The position numbers were made by a program, and so were the translations under genes. From positions 372,001 to 436,000 of the forward strand of contig WNNJ02000543.1 of NCBI GenBank assembly GCA_012934845.2: a DNA stretch of 64,000 nt, read 5' to 3'. The DNA comes from Pomphorhynchus laevis (taxonomy: Eukaryota; Acanthocephala; Palaeacanthocephala; Echinorhynchida; Pomphorhynchidae). The notes beneath the pieces were generated by a model. The model was not told where the DNA came from. It was given only the letters and a program-made list of their open reading frames with translations, and did not search any database. Positions 29,995-39,968 of the stretch are shown piece after piece. The first letter of the stretch is position 1. The number at the start of each line of letters is the position of its first letter.

Positions 29995-31060
29995 GACTTA
30001 AAAGTTACATGTACTCAACCAGATTGGAAAAATGGGTAAGTACTAAAGATCTTAATTTTAAATCTTTTATATCTAACAGAAAAAATTGTATAGTTTGTGA
30101 TGTTATAAATAATAATAATTGTATTGTAAGTGATACGACCAAAAAATGTTTTTCATTAAATATTAATAATAATTGTAACTGCAACACCGCAGGTGTAGTG
30201 TATATAATACAATGTACATGTGGATTGCAATATATAGGAAAAACATATCAAATGTTAAAAACTAGGTTTAGGCAACACATAATATACAGCATAATAGTCA
30301 AACGATATTTCATAAACATATGAGATTAATAGGACATGATATTAAAAACTGTAAATTATTTATTTTAGAACATATTAAATAAATATTAAATCAATTAAGG
30401 CAATGTTATATTAAAAACTATTAGAAAGAGAATATTTTTGGATTATATAACATCACCAGTAATTTTCGATCTTTTAAAAATTGTAGGTTTTCATTATAAT
30501 CTGAACTCGATTCAATCATATTTCGAACAGCTGTATTCGAATTTTCTTTAGAAATGATTGCGAATTTGCCGCACCCAATTCGCAAACCTTCCTTAAACGT
30601 ATTTAAGGTTTGGATAAAATGGTCGATAGATTGTGAGTCTGGTTGTTTGCACGAACGACCAGACTCACATAATATCGGCTCACATCATTTGTATACAATT
30701 TTTAAAAATTGTATAGTTTGTGATGTTATAAATAATAATTGTATTGTAATACGACAAACAAATATTTTTCATTAAATATTAATAATAATTGTAACTGCAA
30801 TACCGCTGGTGTAGTGTATCTAATACAATGCACATGTGGATTGCAATATATAGGAAAAACATATCAACTTTAAAACTAGGTTTAGGCAGCACGATTATAA
30901 TAGGAATAGACTAAAGTGCCTGAATATCTCTCGTAGTATATCTAGTGATGCTATGAAGAAAGCCACCATATTAGCTAATGATGGTTTCATAGACATTATA
31001 TAAAAAATGTTTTCTTTATAAAAATGACGTATTCGGGATTGTCATGTAAATCATCTCTCA
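29995..31060 (+). mobile_element. Naiad Penelope-like element, two tandem GIY-YIG N-terminal fragments
   Basis: Positions 30009-30323 encode 104 residues. Cysteine pairs (CIVCDV, then NNCNCNTAG) lead into the GIY-YIG endonuclease core GVVYIIQCTCGLQYIGKTYQ and LKTRFRQHI. A second, more broken copy of the same part lies at about 30690-30890 (CNTAGVVYLIQ, QYIGKTYQL). The endonuclease nicks DNA for insertion. In the fuller copy at 46490-48751 this domain precedes the RT, so these are 5'-side fragments of Naiad-type elements. Between the copies, 30540-30680 holds an unrelated hairpin. Confidence 0.75.
30632..30669. repeat. Perfect 12-bp hairpin
   Basis: TGTGAGTCTGGT (30632-30643) and ACCAGACTCACA (30658-30669) are perfectly complementary around a 14-nt loop. 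It is followed at once by the second Naiad fragment. The function is unknown; it may be a snap-back mutation. Confidence 0.8.
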
Positions 31061-31156
31061 ACGAATGGACACAATAAATGTGCCCATTCAATAAATGTTT
31101 TTATTATTATTATTTTTTATTATTATTTTTTTTATAATCTATTATTATTTTACTTG

Positions 31157-32540
31157 ATAACGCTGGAGTCTCCATCGTTGAGGATGGTTTACCCGTTCTT
31201 GGAGTACCAATTGGATCAGCCGAATACATAGAGACGTTTATACGATCATCAGTTTCCTCCCTTTGCACATTAGTGTCACAGTTGAAGAAAGTAGGAGAGT
31301 TAGACACTCAGGTTGCATACGTGTGCTTAATTAAGTCTATTCAGCATAAATGGACACATACTCAACGATGCTATGAATGCCCCTCTGCGTGGTTCGCACC
31401 TCTGACACTGAAACTAAAGTCTACAATATCACATCTTTTTGACATTGATATTTCTCAAGACGATATCTTATGGCGCACATGCCAGTTGAGTTTTCGCAAC
31501 GGCGGTTTATGCATTAGAGATCCGTCCACGTTACCAAGCAACGAATATCGATCATCGACCTCAGTGTGTGAGCCAAGCATACAAGGATATATTGGCTCGG
31601 TACTTAATTCTATGCAGGAGACAATTATTAAAAATCTACGGGCAGCAAAAGCCTCTAGTGAAAAGCTTGACCAAGAAGATATTTTGAGCAATGCGAGTGG
31701 AATTCTGTGTACCGCAATTGAGCATGCTTCAACAACAGGGGCTTCGTCATGGCTATCCGGATATCCTACATTCGATCGAGCAACTCGATTAAGTAACATC
31801 GAGTTTTGTGATTCTATTTCTTCTAGATACGGAATTACGCCTAAATCCGCACCAACTCAATGTAAATGTAGGCAGATTAATACAGTTGCCCATGCTCTCT
31901 CATGCCCATTCGGTGGTCTTCCGTCGATGCGACACGATGCCGTGCGCGATTTTATTGCCTATCAGCTAACAGAAACATCGTATAACGTACAAGTCGAGCC
32001 GCTGCTTACACCAGTCCCGCCAAACTTTGACTTTAGAAACGGCTTAACGACAAAAGACCGTGATGCTAGGCTCGACATTGCATGCTCAGGGTTGTTTGGT
32101 GATAGGAGTGAGCGAACTTTCTTCGACATTTGCGTGTTTAACGCTTTCGCTCAGTCCAACTCCTCCAAGACACCAGAGTCCTGCTATAAGTACCACCAAC
32201 AGCGAAAGCGCAGTAAATATCTCGAAAGAATAACAGAGTTCGAGCGGGGGTCTCTTGTACCCGCCGTCTTCTCATTCTCAGGTGGAAGCGGTGAAAATGC
32301 CACACAACTTTTAAGACGGATCGCATCTAAATTGGCAAATAAGCGAGCAAGCAGATACCCCGACGAGCTTACAAAGCTTAGAACGCGTCTAGGCCTATTA
32401 CTTGCAAAAATGACATCGCGATGCATCAGAGGAACGCGATCTGCAATCGGACGTCCAGAATTTTGAACCCAAACTGAACTTAATTATCATTTACGGGCCC
32501 ATTTGCGGGTAACCCAGAGATTGTAAAATAATAATAATAG
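31157..32540 (+). mobile_element. RLE LINE, 5'-truncated copy (copy C)
   Basis: Homology to copies A and B starts near 31157 in the RT thumb (DNAGVSIVEDGLPVLGVPIG) and continues to the C-terminus. The 3' UTR of about 70 bp ends with a small stem (TTACGGGCCC, GCGGGTAA) and TGTAAAATAATAATAATAG. ATT runs lie just upstream (31103-31150). It is more similar in style to copy B than to copy A. Confidence 0.8.
31273..32466 (+). CDS. RLE LINE C-terminal part: thumb, CCHC knuckle, restriction-like endonuclease
   Basis: The open stretch has 397 residues. The thumb contains QVAYVCLIKSIQHKWTHTQR. A CCHC knuckle (CKCRQINTVAHALSCPFGG) is followed by SMRHDAVRDFIAYQL. The endonuclease has ARLDIACSGLFGDRSERTFF, DICVFNAFAQSN, the KRSKYLERITEFERG patch and the terminal LGLLLAKMTSRCIRGTRSA block. 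Catalytic Asp pairs of the PD-(D/E)xK-like site (RLDI and FFDICVF) are kept. The Met is internal. No stop breaks this part, but the RT core is missing, so the copy is inactive. Confidence 0.85.
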   Translation: MSQLKKVGELDTQVAYVCLIKSIQHKWTHTQRCYECPSAWFAPLTLKLKSTISHLFDIDISQDDILWRTCQLSFRNGGLCIRDPSTLPSNEYRSSTSVCEPSIQGYIGSVLNSMQETIIKNLRAAKASSEKLDQEDILSNASGILCTAIEHASTTGASSWLSGYPTFDRATRLSNIEFCDSISSRYGITPKSAPTQCKCRQINTVAHALSCPFGGLPSMRHDAVRDFIAYQLTETSYNVQVEPLLTPVPPNFDFRNGLTTKDRDARLDIACSGLFGDRSERTFFDICVFNAFAQSNSSKTPESCYKYHQQRKRSKYLERITEFERGSLVPAVFSFSGGSGENATQLLRRIASKLANKRASRYPDELTKLRTRLGLLLAKMTSRCIRGTRSAIGRPEF

Positions 32541-32559
32541 ATTCAATAAATGTTAATAA

Positions 32560-33416
32560 TAACAATAAAAAATATACACTGACCAAATAATTCATTAATT
32601 AATGTATAGATAACATAAATATAGGTAGACTTTTAAATAATTCTAAAAGTAAAGAAATAATAGGGTCAGATTTAAGTAAATATATTCCTAAAATAAGGAA
32701 TATGTGTTGCCTAAACCCAGTTTTTTAAATTTGATGTTTTTTCAATATATCCACATGTACATTGTATTAGATACACTACACCTGCGGTATTGCGGTTACA
32801 GTTATTACTAATATTTAATGAAAACATTTGTTTGTCGTATTACTTACAATACAATTATTATTAATAATAACATCACCAACTATACAATTTTTTCTGTTAC
32901 ATTTAAAAGATCTAAAATTGAAATCATTAGTACTTACGTATGAGATTAGTACTTATGAGATTAATAGGACATGATATTAAAAACTGTAAATTATTTATTT
33001 TAGAACATATTATCGAAGAAAACATTTCAATATTAAATCAAAAACTATTAGAAAAAGAAGATTAATGGATTAAAACGCTTAATTCCATGTACCCATTAGG
33101 ATTGAATGACGTGGTACAAGGAACTGGCAGAAGTAGTATAATACATAATAAACAACTATATTATAATAATCCGGTTAAACGCAAACCAAGAAGTCATGGT
33201 GATAAAAGGAATAGGAAAAATAGAGTTAAAAATATTAAAAAAGATATGTATATAAATGAACAATTAGAAATATTAAAACAACTTTTAAGAGATAATAAGC
33301 TAAAAGATTTTTATGTAAATATAAGAAGTTTTTCTAAAGATATCATATGTTCAATAAATCAAAAATTATTTATGATAATATTATTTATTTATTATTTATT
33401 TATTATGATAGGTTAA
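32560..33416. mobile_element. Naiad GIY-YIG fragments in head-to-head orientation
   Basis: Positions 32935-32700 on the minus strand and 32950-33416 on the plus strand both encode Naiad 5' sequence. The minus part includes the CIVGDVIINNNC region, then NRNTAGVVYLIQC and a CGYI-like end. The plus part continues the endonuclease with MRLIGHDIKNCKLFILEHII and the LNDVVQGTGRSSIIHNKQLY linker (33087-33416). The minus and plus pieces meet near 32940-32960 (ACTTACGTATGAGATTAGTACTTATGAG), so a Naiad copy was inverted internally or two copies collided. Confidence 0.7.
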
Positions 33417-33935
33417 GTTGTATAATAGACAATTATTGTACTTTAAAATACTATAATCGGACAATAATTTTTTTATAAAAAAATCGTTTATTAAAAAAAT
33501 CAGTAAAACATGAAACAAATACTAGAATCGTATAATAAATATAATAAAAAATATAAACTAACAATTAACTTCATTAGTAAAAGTATAAATGATTGTTCTT
33601 TATTATAACTATAATAAAGAATTGAAGTATATATGTAATGATGATATTGTAAACATTATAGAAACAGAATGCAACTGAAAAAGTCTTAGTTTTGATAAAA
33701 TAAATGAACATATATGTACTCATAATCTAGAATTAATTAAAAATTGTAAATTAAGGAAAATTCTATCAAAAGGGTATAAATATTTTTAATAATAACGAAA
33801 TGTGTTAGTAAAAAAGCCAAAATAATAAGTTAGTGTTAAGTTGTTGCGTCTTTTTATGCCACTATGTCGTTCTTTCCTATATATATTGATGATATATGTT
33901 ATTTTTTTAATATAAAATTATTTTATTAAAACAAA
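33417..33935 (+). mobile_element. Naiad linker fragment, AT-rich
   Basis: Positions 33600-33790 read as the poorly conserved linker between GIY-YIG and RT (HNLELIKNCKLRKILSKGYK) and match 37120-37240 plus 37680-37800. The remainder is AT-rich and uninformative. Confidence 0.5.
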
Positions 33936-33939
33936 ATCA

Positions 33940-33973
33940 TAGCCAAATGGCTGTTGAAACAGCCATTTGGCTA
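33940..33973. repeat. Perfect 16-bp palindrome with 2-nt loop
   Basis: TAGCCAAATGGCTGTT (33940-33955) and AACAGCCATTTGGCTA (33958-33973) are exact complements separated by GA. It lies just before ACTTGTAATACTAATAATAA, which looks like a plus-strand LINE 3' tail. Confidence 0.9.
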
Positions 33974-34013
33974 TAACTTGTAATACTAATAATAAAATCT
34001 TAAAGAAATACCG

Positions 34014-36870
34014 TTATACTATAAATTTTAGATCATTGAGTTTGCAGGTCGATTTCGAGCTGAACGAGGATCGCGAATACACATCGAAATTGAAAGAGTC
34101 ATCTGAATTCCAATCTTTGACCGTAATTTTGTCAATTCTTCTGAGTAGGAATGATTGTTTTTTTGTTGCCATTTTCTGTGCAATTCTCTGAATTAATTGT
34201 ACAGATGATTCTACTGCTCCACTGAAACACGATAACACGATAGGTGTGAAATCTACCCTCTCTATGGCAGTTACTCTCTCTTGATACTTAGCGAATTTAT
34301 GTGTTTCGTGGTATGTAAAAGCAGCCTCAGCGGATTTCGATAGGTTGGACGGAGCGAAAACGTTAAAAACGCAAGTATCAGATAAAGTTCGCTCCGAACG
34401 ATTTCCATAAAAACCACAGCAGGCGATATCCAAACGTGCATCATGAGTGCGAGATGTAAATATGCGCTCGAAATGAATACTAGAATTTACTGGCATTAGT
34501 CTTGGCTCTTTTTGCATATTATCACATATTTCTGTTAATGTTTTAGAAATGATATCACGAATCATGTCCTATCGATGGATGACCTCCGGTGGGACAGGTA
34601 AGTGAGTGATCCAGATAATTATGTTCACCACAAGGGCAATGAGAATGCGTGTCTAGTGATAGTCTATGATATCGAGCTGCAAGTGCGTCACGAAATTCTA
34701 CATTGCTAACTCGAGTCCAACGATCACTCGTAGGATATGTGGAGAGCCATGACGAGGCACCTTTGACTTGTAGATGTTCCGTAATACGTAACAAATTGTC
34801 ACCAACATTAGCTACTCGATCTCTAAGCAATGATTTTTAAAGATCAATTTTTGCAGTGCTTATAAGGGCAATGAGTTTAGCCTGCTCAGTTTTCAAATCC
34901 ACACCGTATAAGCCATTTAAATATGGAGGGCATATATCTTTTGAGTTTTTTAACTCTTCTATCGCAGTAAAACGTGGATCAGCAATACCTAGACCACCTA
35001 GTCTTAACGGAGGGGAAAATAATGGCTATAAATAATCATCGTCAGGCAATTTTAAATTAAAAAGCTTCTTAAAACGGTTCTGAATGGTGTCATTAAGATT
35101 ATCGAAACTACCAATTGAACAGTTTGTGGTTATTTGCAAGTGAATCCATTTATGCTGAAGCGATCAGGTCATACCAGTATAGCTTATCTGCAAATCAAGA
35201 ATACCCACGTCAGCAAGACGATTTACTAATGAGCTATAATTAGAGATCTTTTGTTCCATAGTTTTATTTATATAATCATATGTTATAATTGTAGCACCGA
35301 GTACTAATGTGACATCGACAACAATGTCGATTCCCGTATCATTAAAAAGTTCGCGGGTACTATCTGCATTTTTGGGACTAGTTAGTAGCACACATTTGTT
35401 GCTGTTGACATGAAATCCGAAAGCACGGCCGTAGTCACACAAGAATTTGATAGCCTTGTAAATTTACACAGGTTCACCGACTAAATTACCATCATCCGCG
35501 TACCAGAATTGGTTGATGCGAGGAAACTCTTCGGTAATGCTCAACAATAATGGCAGGGTTGCTACGACATAAGCTGACATAGCAAGTACATCACCTTGCG
35601 TAAAGCCCTCTTGGGATTTGATGAAACTATCACCAGCTGAAAAATTTGAAGGGTTATCGTAAAAATTGTGTAGTATGGTAGACAGAGGGACAAATGCGTG
35701 ATATATTTGCGAGAGCTACCTTTCGATTTATTCTGTTAAATGCATTATCTGCATCGATAGTGAGAACTGTATCGGAAGCTTTTAAGAGGCATTCGCGAAC
35801 TGCGTGATGCACTCCACTCCAGCTTGTTGACCAGCGCACATTTGCAACCGTCCGCACACTTCTTGAATATCATTGGAAATTATAGAAAGAATTGCTTTCG
35901 ACATTATTCTCCTACTAACGTCGCCAATACCAATAGTCCTAATTCTCGATTTTTTCGTTAAGGCTCTTTATCTGCTTGAAGCCAATATATTTATAACATT
36001 AGTAGGCATAAGCTCAGTAGCTAAAGATTTTGCGAACGTTGACAAAACTCCAGTCAATTCAGCAGATTCGTGACTAAACTTAGTTAACATCTGTAGCCAT
36101 GACTGTGCATCAATGCCGGAGGGACCTGCTCCACCTTTAACACGTTTAGCCATACGAATTATCAATTCACTATCGTTTGAATCAAAAATCACAGGGTGGG
36201 AATTTGGAATTGTGATTGGGAAAGACCAGTTAATAGCATTAGGATCTAATAGGCTCGGTGCATGGTGCTTGTCGAGTAATAATTCCCGAACAGTTTTGAA
36301 ACCAATCACATCCTCTGGTTGCAGATGAACACTATCATAAGATTCGTTGTCTAGAAGATGCATTGCTGTGTTCAATCTAGAGCTTTCAACCAATGAGACG
36401 ATTTTTTTGCGCCAATCTCTTGACTTCGAAGGTTGAATTTTTAAGGCTTTCATATTTTGAAGGGCCGAGGCTTCAGCGTATAATCCAGCATAGTCATTAT
36501 TGAACCACATGTCCAATCGTCGGGATAAAGTTGATTTTAATGATTTGGGAGATTGACGAGAATTACGTTGAAGGATAAGATGTCCAAAGATGATGTACTT
36601 ATTAAAAGTTTCCGAATTAGTGAGAGAATCTCTGAATATGCATGCAAGTTCTGATATAAATTGTTTGATAAAGTTGATTTCAATGATTTGGGAGATTGAC
36701 GAGAATTACGTTGAAGAATAAGATGTCCAAAGATGATGTACTTATTAAAAGTTTCCGAATTAGTGAGAGAATCCCTGAATACGCGTGCAAGTTCTGATAT
36801 AAATTGTTTGGACTCTGGACATTTTGGAAGTCAAAATAAGTTAGGACAATAAAATAATATACACTAACCA
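34014..36870 (-). mobile_element. RLE LINE, nearly full length but decayed (copy D)
   Basis: On the minus strand the blocks run in order. N-terminal FNKYIIFGHLILQRN is near 36740 and ITIPNSHPVIFDSNDSELII, KGGAGPSGIDAQSW near 36230-36110. RT follows with LTIDADNAFNRINRK (35780-35730), an EGFTQGDVLAMSAY block near 35610-35560, WYADDGNLV near 35510 and GFHVNSNKCVLL (35425-35390). The CCHC knuckle is at 34690-34620 (CPCGEHNYLDHSLTCPTGG) and the endonuclease at 34460-34330 (ARLDIACCGFYGNRSERTL). The frame changes at least five times. The N-terminal cysteine domain is gone. Confidence 0.8.
36524..36809. repeat. 143-bp tandem duplication at the 5' end of RLE LINE copy D
   Basis: Positions 36524-36666 and 36667-36809 are direct copies with only a few differences; each starts GATAAAGTTGATTT and ends AAATTGTTT(G). 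The unit is N-terminal coding sequence of the RLE LINE, so the duplication came after the insertion. Confidence 0.9.
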
Positions 36871-37800
36871 TAAACTGAATTCATAAATGTATATTAGTTA
36901 ATTATGGTTTTATAGACATGATATACAACAAACAGTGTCCTTTTCAAGCTTATGGTTAGTGGATAAATCAACATTAACTAATATAAATAAATACATGAAT
37001 TAAAGTCTACAATAAAAATGTATATATAACATAAATATGGGTGAAGTTTAAAATAATTCTAAAAGTAAAGAAATAATAAAATTAGATTTAAGTAAATATA
37101 TTCCTGGGGTATAAGGTGTTACCGCTATTAGGACGAAAAATTTGTAATTATAATAAACAATTCAAATCAATATGTAACGATAATATTAGAAACATTATAG
37201 AAATTTAACTTGAATGCATCTGTGAGCTGAAATTCTTCTGGTTGTGGCACAATGTTGTCCTCACAGCTATTGTCCGTATTCTTGATACAGCATGACGCTA
37301 CTAATCAGTCTGGGTGGGTCTCATCAGCTGCTGACCCAGACCTACATTTCACGTTTCGACCCTTATTATCTGCTTACTCCGTACACTGGTGCTGATCGTC
37401 TTTGAACTCAGGACGTCTGTATCTTGATTAAACGATACATCTACTTGGTTGGCCGCTCCAGTGGTGTAGATATACATTGTTGTATATTACTATTGGTAGG
37501 GGATCGTATTCTAACGATCAGCACCAACGATCAGATAATAAGGGTCGAAACGTGAAGTGTATGTCTTGGTCAGCAGCTGATGAAACCCACCCATACTGAT
37601 TAGTAGCGTCCTGCTGTATCAAGAATAGGAACAATACCTGTGAGGATAATATTATGCCACAACCAGAACATTATATAAATAGAATGCAATTGCAAAAGTC
37701 TTAATTATGATAAAATAAATGAACATATATGCACTCATAATCTAGAATTAATTGAAAATAGTGAATTAAGGAAAATTCTATCAAAAAGGTTTATACATAG
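36871..37800 (+). mobile_element. Naiad linker fragment split by a 462-bp fold-back insertion
   Basis: Positions 36980-37204 and 37667-37800 together match the Naiad linker at 33500-33790. The match breaks exactly where AACATTATAGAAAT (37191-37204) is repeated as AACATTATATAAAT (37667-37680), so the fold-back inserted with a 14-bp target duplication. Confidence 0.65.
37205..37666. mobile_element. 462-bp fold-back element with hammerhead-like boxes and 14-bp target duplication
   Basis: Arms of about 170 bp (from about 37230 to about 37405 and about 37510 to 37666) are inverted copies with scattered differences. The minus-strand reading of the left arm has GGGTC-GAAAC (37362-37353), then CTGATGA-GACCC (37327-37316). 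GGGTC and GACCC pair perfectly, as hammerhead stem II would, beside intact CTGATGA and GAAA boxes. The right arm has the same boxes on the plus strand (37542-37588) with one change in the stem. A diverged relative lies at about 53960-54060. The family is unknown to me; it may derive from a Penelope-type terminal repeat pair. Confidence 0.7.
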
Positions 37801-37801
37801 T

Positions 37802-39425
37802 TTAATTTTTTATCTCTGCATTATTACAAAATATACATAATAGATTCCGACGAATATTTCTATCATCAGTTCGAACACATTCCATAGCCGAGTAAACGCG
37901 ATTATTATACGACCCTATCTTGTTTTTCGAACAGCAGGGACTCCTCATGCAAGCTGACACAGCACGTGCTATGGCGAAGCAAATTCGTCTCTTTAAATGG
38001 TTGAGATTGTCTGCGTAAGGCTGATGATTATGCTGAGCCTGTTTGGCGCCGATAAGCCGGATGAGTTGCATGGCCGCATTGCCGATTCCACCGGAAGTGG
38101 AGAAAATTGTGAGGACGAAAATTCCATGTTCAATTAGTGTTACTCGTTCTTCATATTTTGAACTTTTCCGAGTTTTATTGTAACTGAAGGAGGATAGAGG
38201 GGTTCTATGTATGTTCGATTGAGCAAAACGTGAAAATATGTTTACGTCCAGGAACGTACGCTCGAATCGTTCATCTTTTAAGCTAGAACACACAACGTCT
38301 AAACGTGCATTCCATTCTCTCGCTGTTGATTCATTATCAAAGATCATTGCGTCAGGGACAACATTCAATACTGGTTCAGTTGACATATTACACTGAGTTC
38401 GTCTGCTAATATATCTCGAATTGCATCATGTCGAATCATGGTCATACCTCGCTTTTTACAAGATAAGGCATGCGCAATCGAAAATACAGTTCTATATGAA
38501 CATTGAGTCTGCACGAGGTTTAGAGACCATCAGTCATATCGAGCACTCAAGGTATCAATAAATTCATTTCGACTTCGATGAAACTTTTTATAGGCAACTG
38601 GTAAAAACTTTAGCCACGTGACGCCCCTGGTATTGAAGAATGTAGATTGCATTATGTGTAATGATATTTAGCTCTGTGAGTTTTCTTCCAATCTATTACG
38701 ATAAAAGCATTCTCTGTTTCAAAATATTATGTAACGTCGAATGCTGTAACTCTGCCAATGTTCCAACAAAAAACACGTTTCGTAAGTTTTACATAGAAGT
38801 TCGGAACACTCAAATTCCAATCGACATTCTGAACATGGGTCCAGGATTCTAAGACCACCCATACGGATAGGTGTTGTAGCAATTATTTTTCAACTTTATC
38901 GATATTGATAACTGACAGTTCAAGTAATAAATTAACGAATATATTTTCCTTAAATGTATTCAGTTAAGATGCACTACACAAGACCGTTGGGAAAATATGA
39001 ATCCATTTGAATTGCAACGATTTTGTCAGATTTTCATAAGACACATGGGGATCAATGCGTGCCACCTCGATTAAACAGTCTTCGTACGAATACCAAGTTG
39101 GACACTTACCCTCTATCGCTTCCTCTAAGTATTGATCAGTATCAATCGCCACACCTAAAATACTGATTCCGGTTGTTGTGTGATTGACATTATACTTTCT
39201 CCTCACTAGTAATATCCTTATGTTAGAGTATTTATGTTTTGGTAGTATTTACATTATAATCATGAAACGGTCCCTTGTATATTAGTATGTCATAAACTCT
39301 GGTCGAATCTTCGTACGCTACAACAAATTTTGAGTCGTCGGCGTACCACCGCTGCAGAACGTTCGGAACCGCTTAACTGATTTCGGCAATCAGCAGTGTC
39401 GAAACCATCGGTTGTGTGATAACCA
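37802..39425 (-). mobile_element. RLE LINE, 5'-truncated and decayed (copy E)
   Basis: The minus strand begins near 39420 with a damaged RT active site (RWYADDSKFV near 39350), then ISILGVAIDTDQYLEEAI (39150-39100) and SYENLTKSLQFKWIH. After a decayed stretch it continues at 38386-37802 with ARLDVVCSSLKDERFERTFL, DVNIFSRFAQSN, RKSSKYEERVTLIEHG and the terminal block. The CCHC region near 38500 is broken. The endonuclease part is an open 194-residue frame whose last 35 residues run past the normal end. Confidence 0.75.
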
Positions 39426-39429
39426 AGGA

Positions 39430-39930
39430 TGTGTGATATTATCTCTCGAATGTCTCAAACCAAGAAATTTTAATAGTGATTTTAACTGATTAAAAGCTTT
39501 TTTACAATTCGTTATATAATGACTCTAATGCTTAAATTGGTAAGCCGCTCAATAGTGAAAGCTTAATTAAATATAAGATAAGCATTTGTTAAACATATAT
39601 TTGATGAAATTAAAATGAAAATGAAAATAGCAAACAATTATAAAAAGAACTCGTTATACAAATCTAGATTTTGCAGATATTAAAGACACGTTAGAAAAAT
39701 TAATTAATCTTTTCGGAAAAGATATGCATATGTTATAATAATTATAACGCCTATCTAACAAAAATTAAACCATCAAGTAAATTAAATATATGGATAAAAT
39801 TGAATTAATAGAATCCTTAAATATTTTGATAAATCAAAATATTTAAAATAGGGAATCTTGTAACAATAAATATTCAATGGAGGTAATGGTAGCCCAATTT
39901 ATTGTTGTTTTTCTTTATTTTCTAAATAAT
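39430..39930 (+). mobile_element. Naiad RT fragment
   Basis: Positions 39650-39900 on the plus strand read DFADIKDTLEKLINLFGK, then MDKIELIESLNILINQN and a broken GGNGSPI region near 39880. This is the start of the Naiad RT palm, more diverged than the copies at 19962 and 46868. Positions 39430-39640 are AT-rich without features I can name. Confidence 0.6.

Positions 39931-39935
<5 letters not shown>

Positions 39936-39968
<33 letters not shown>

Noticed and set aside
37205-37666. Complete type I or III hammerhead ribozyme
   Set aside because: The boxes and stem II are present, but the order is GAAA then CTGATGA and I could not form a convincing stem I; kept only as hammerhead-like.
39937-39961. 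Poly(T) tract as a promoter or terminator element
   Set aside because: It is the A tail of the minus-strand RLE LINE copy B.
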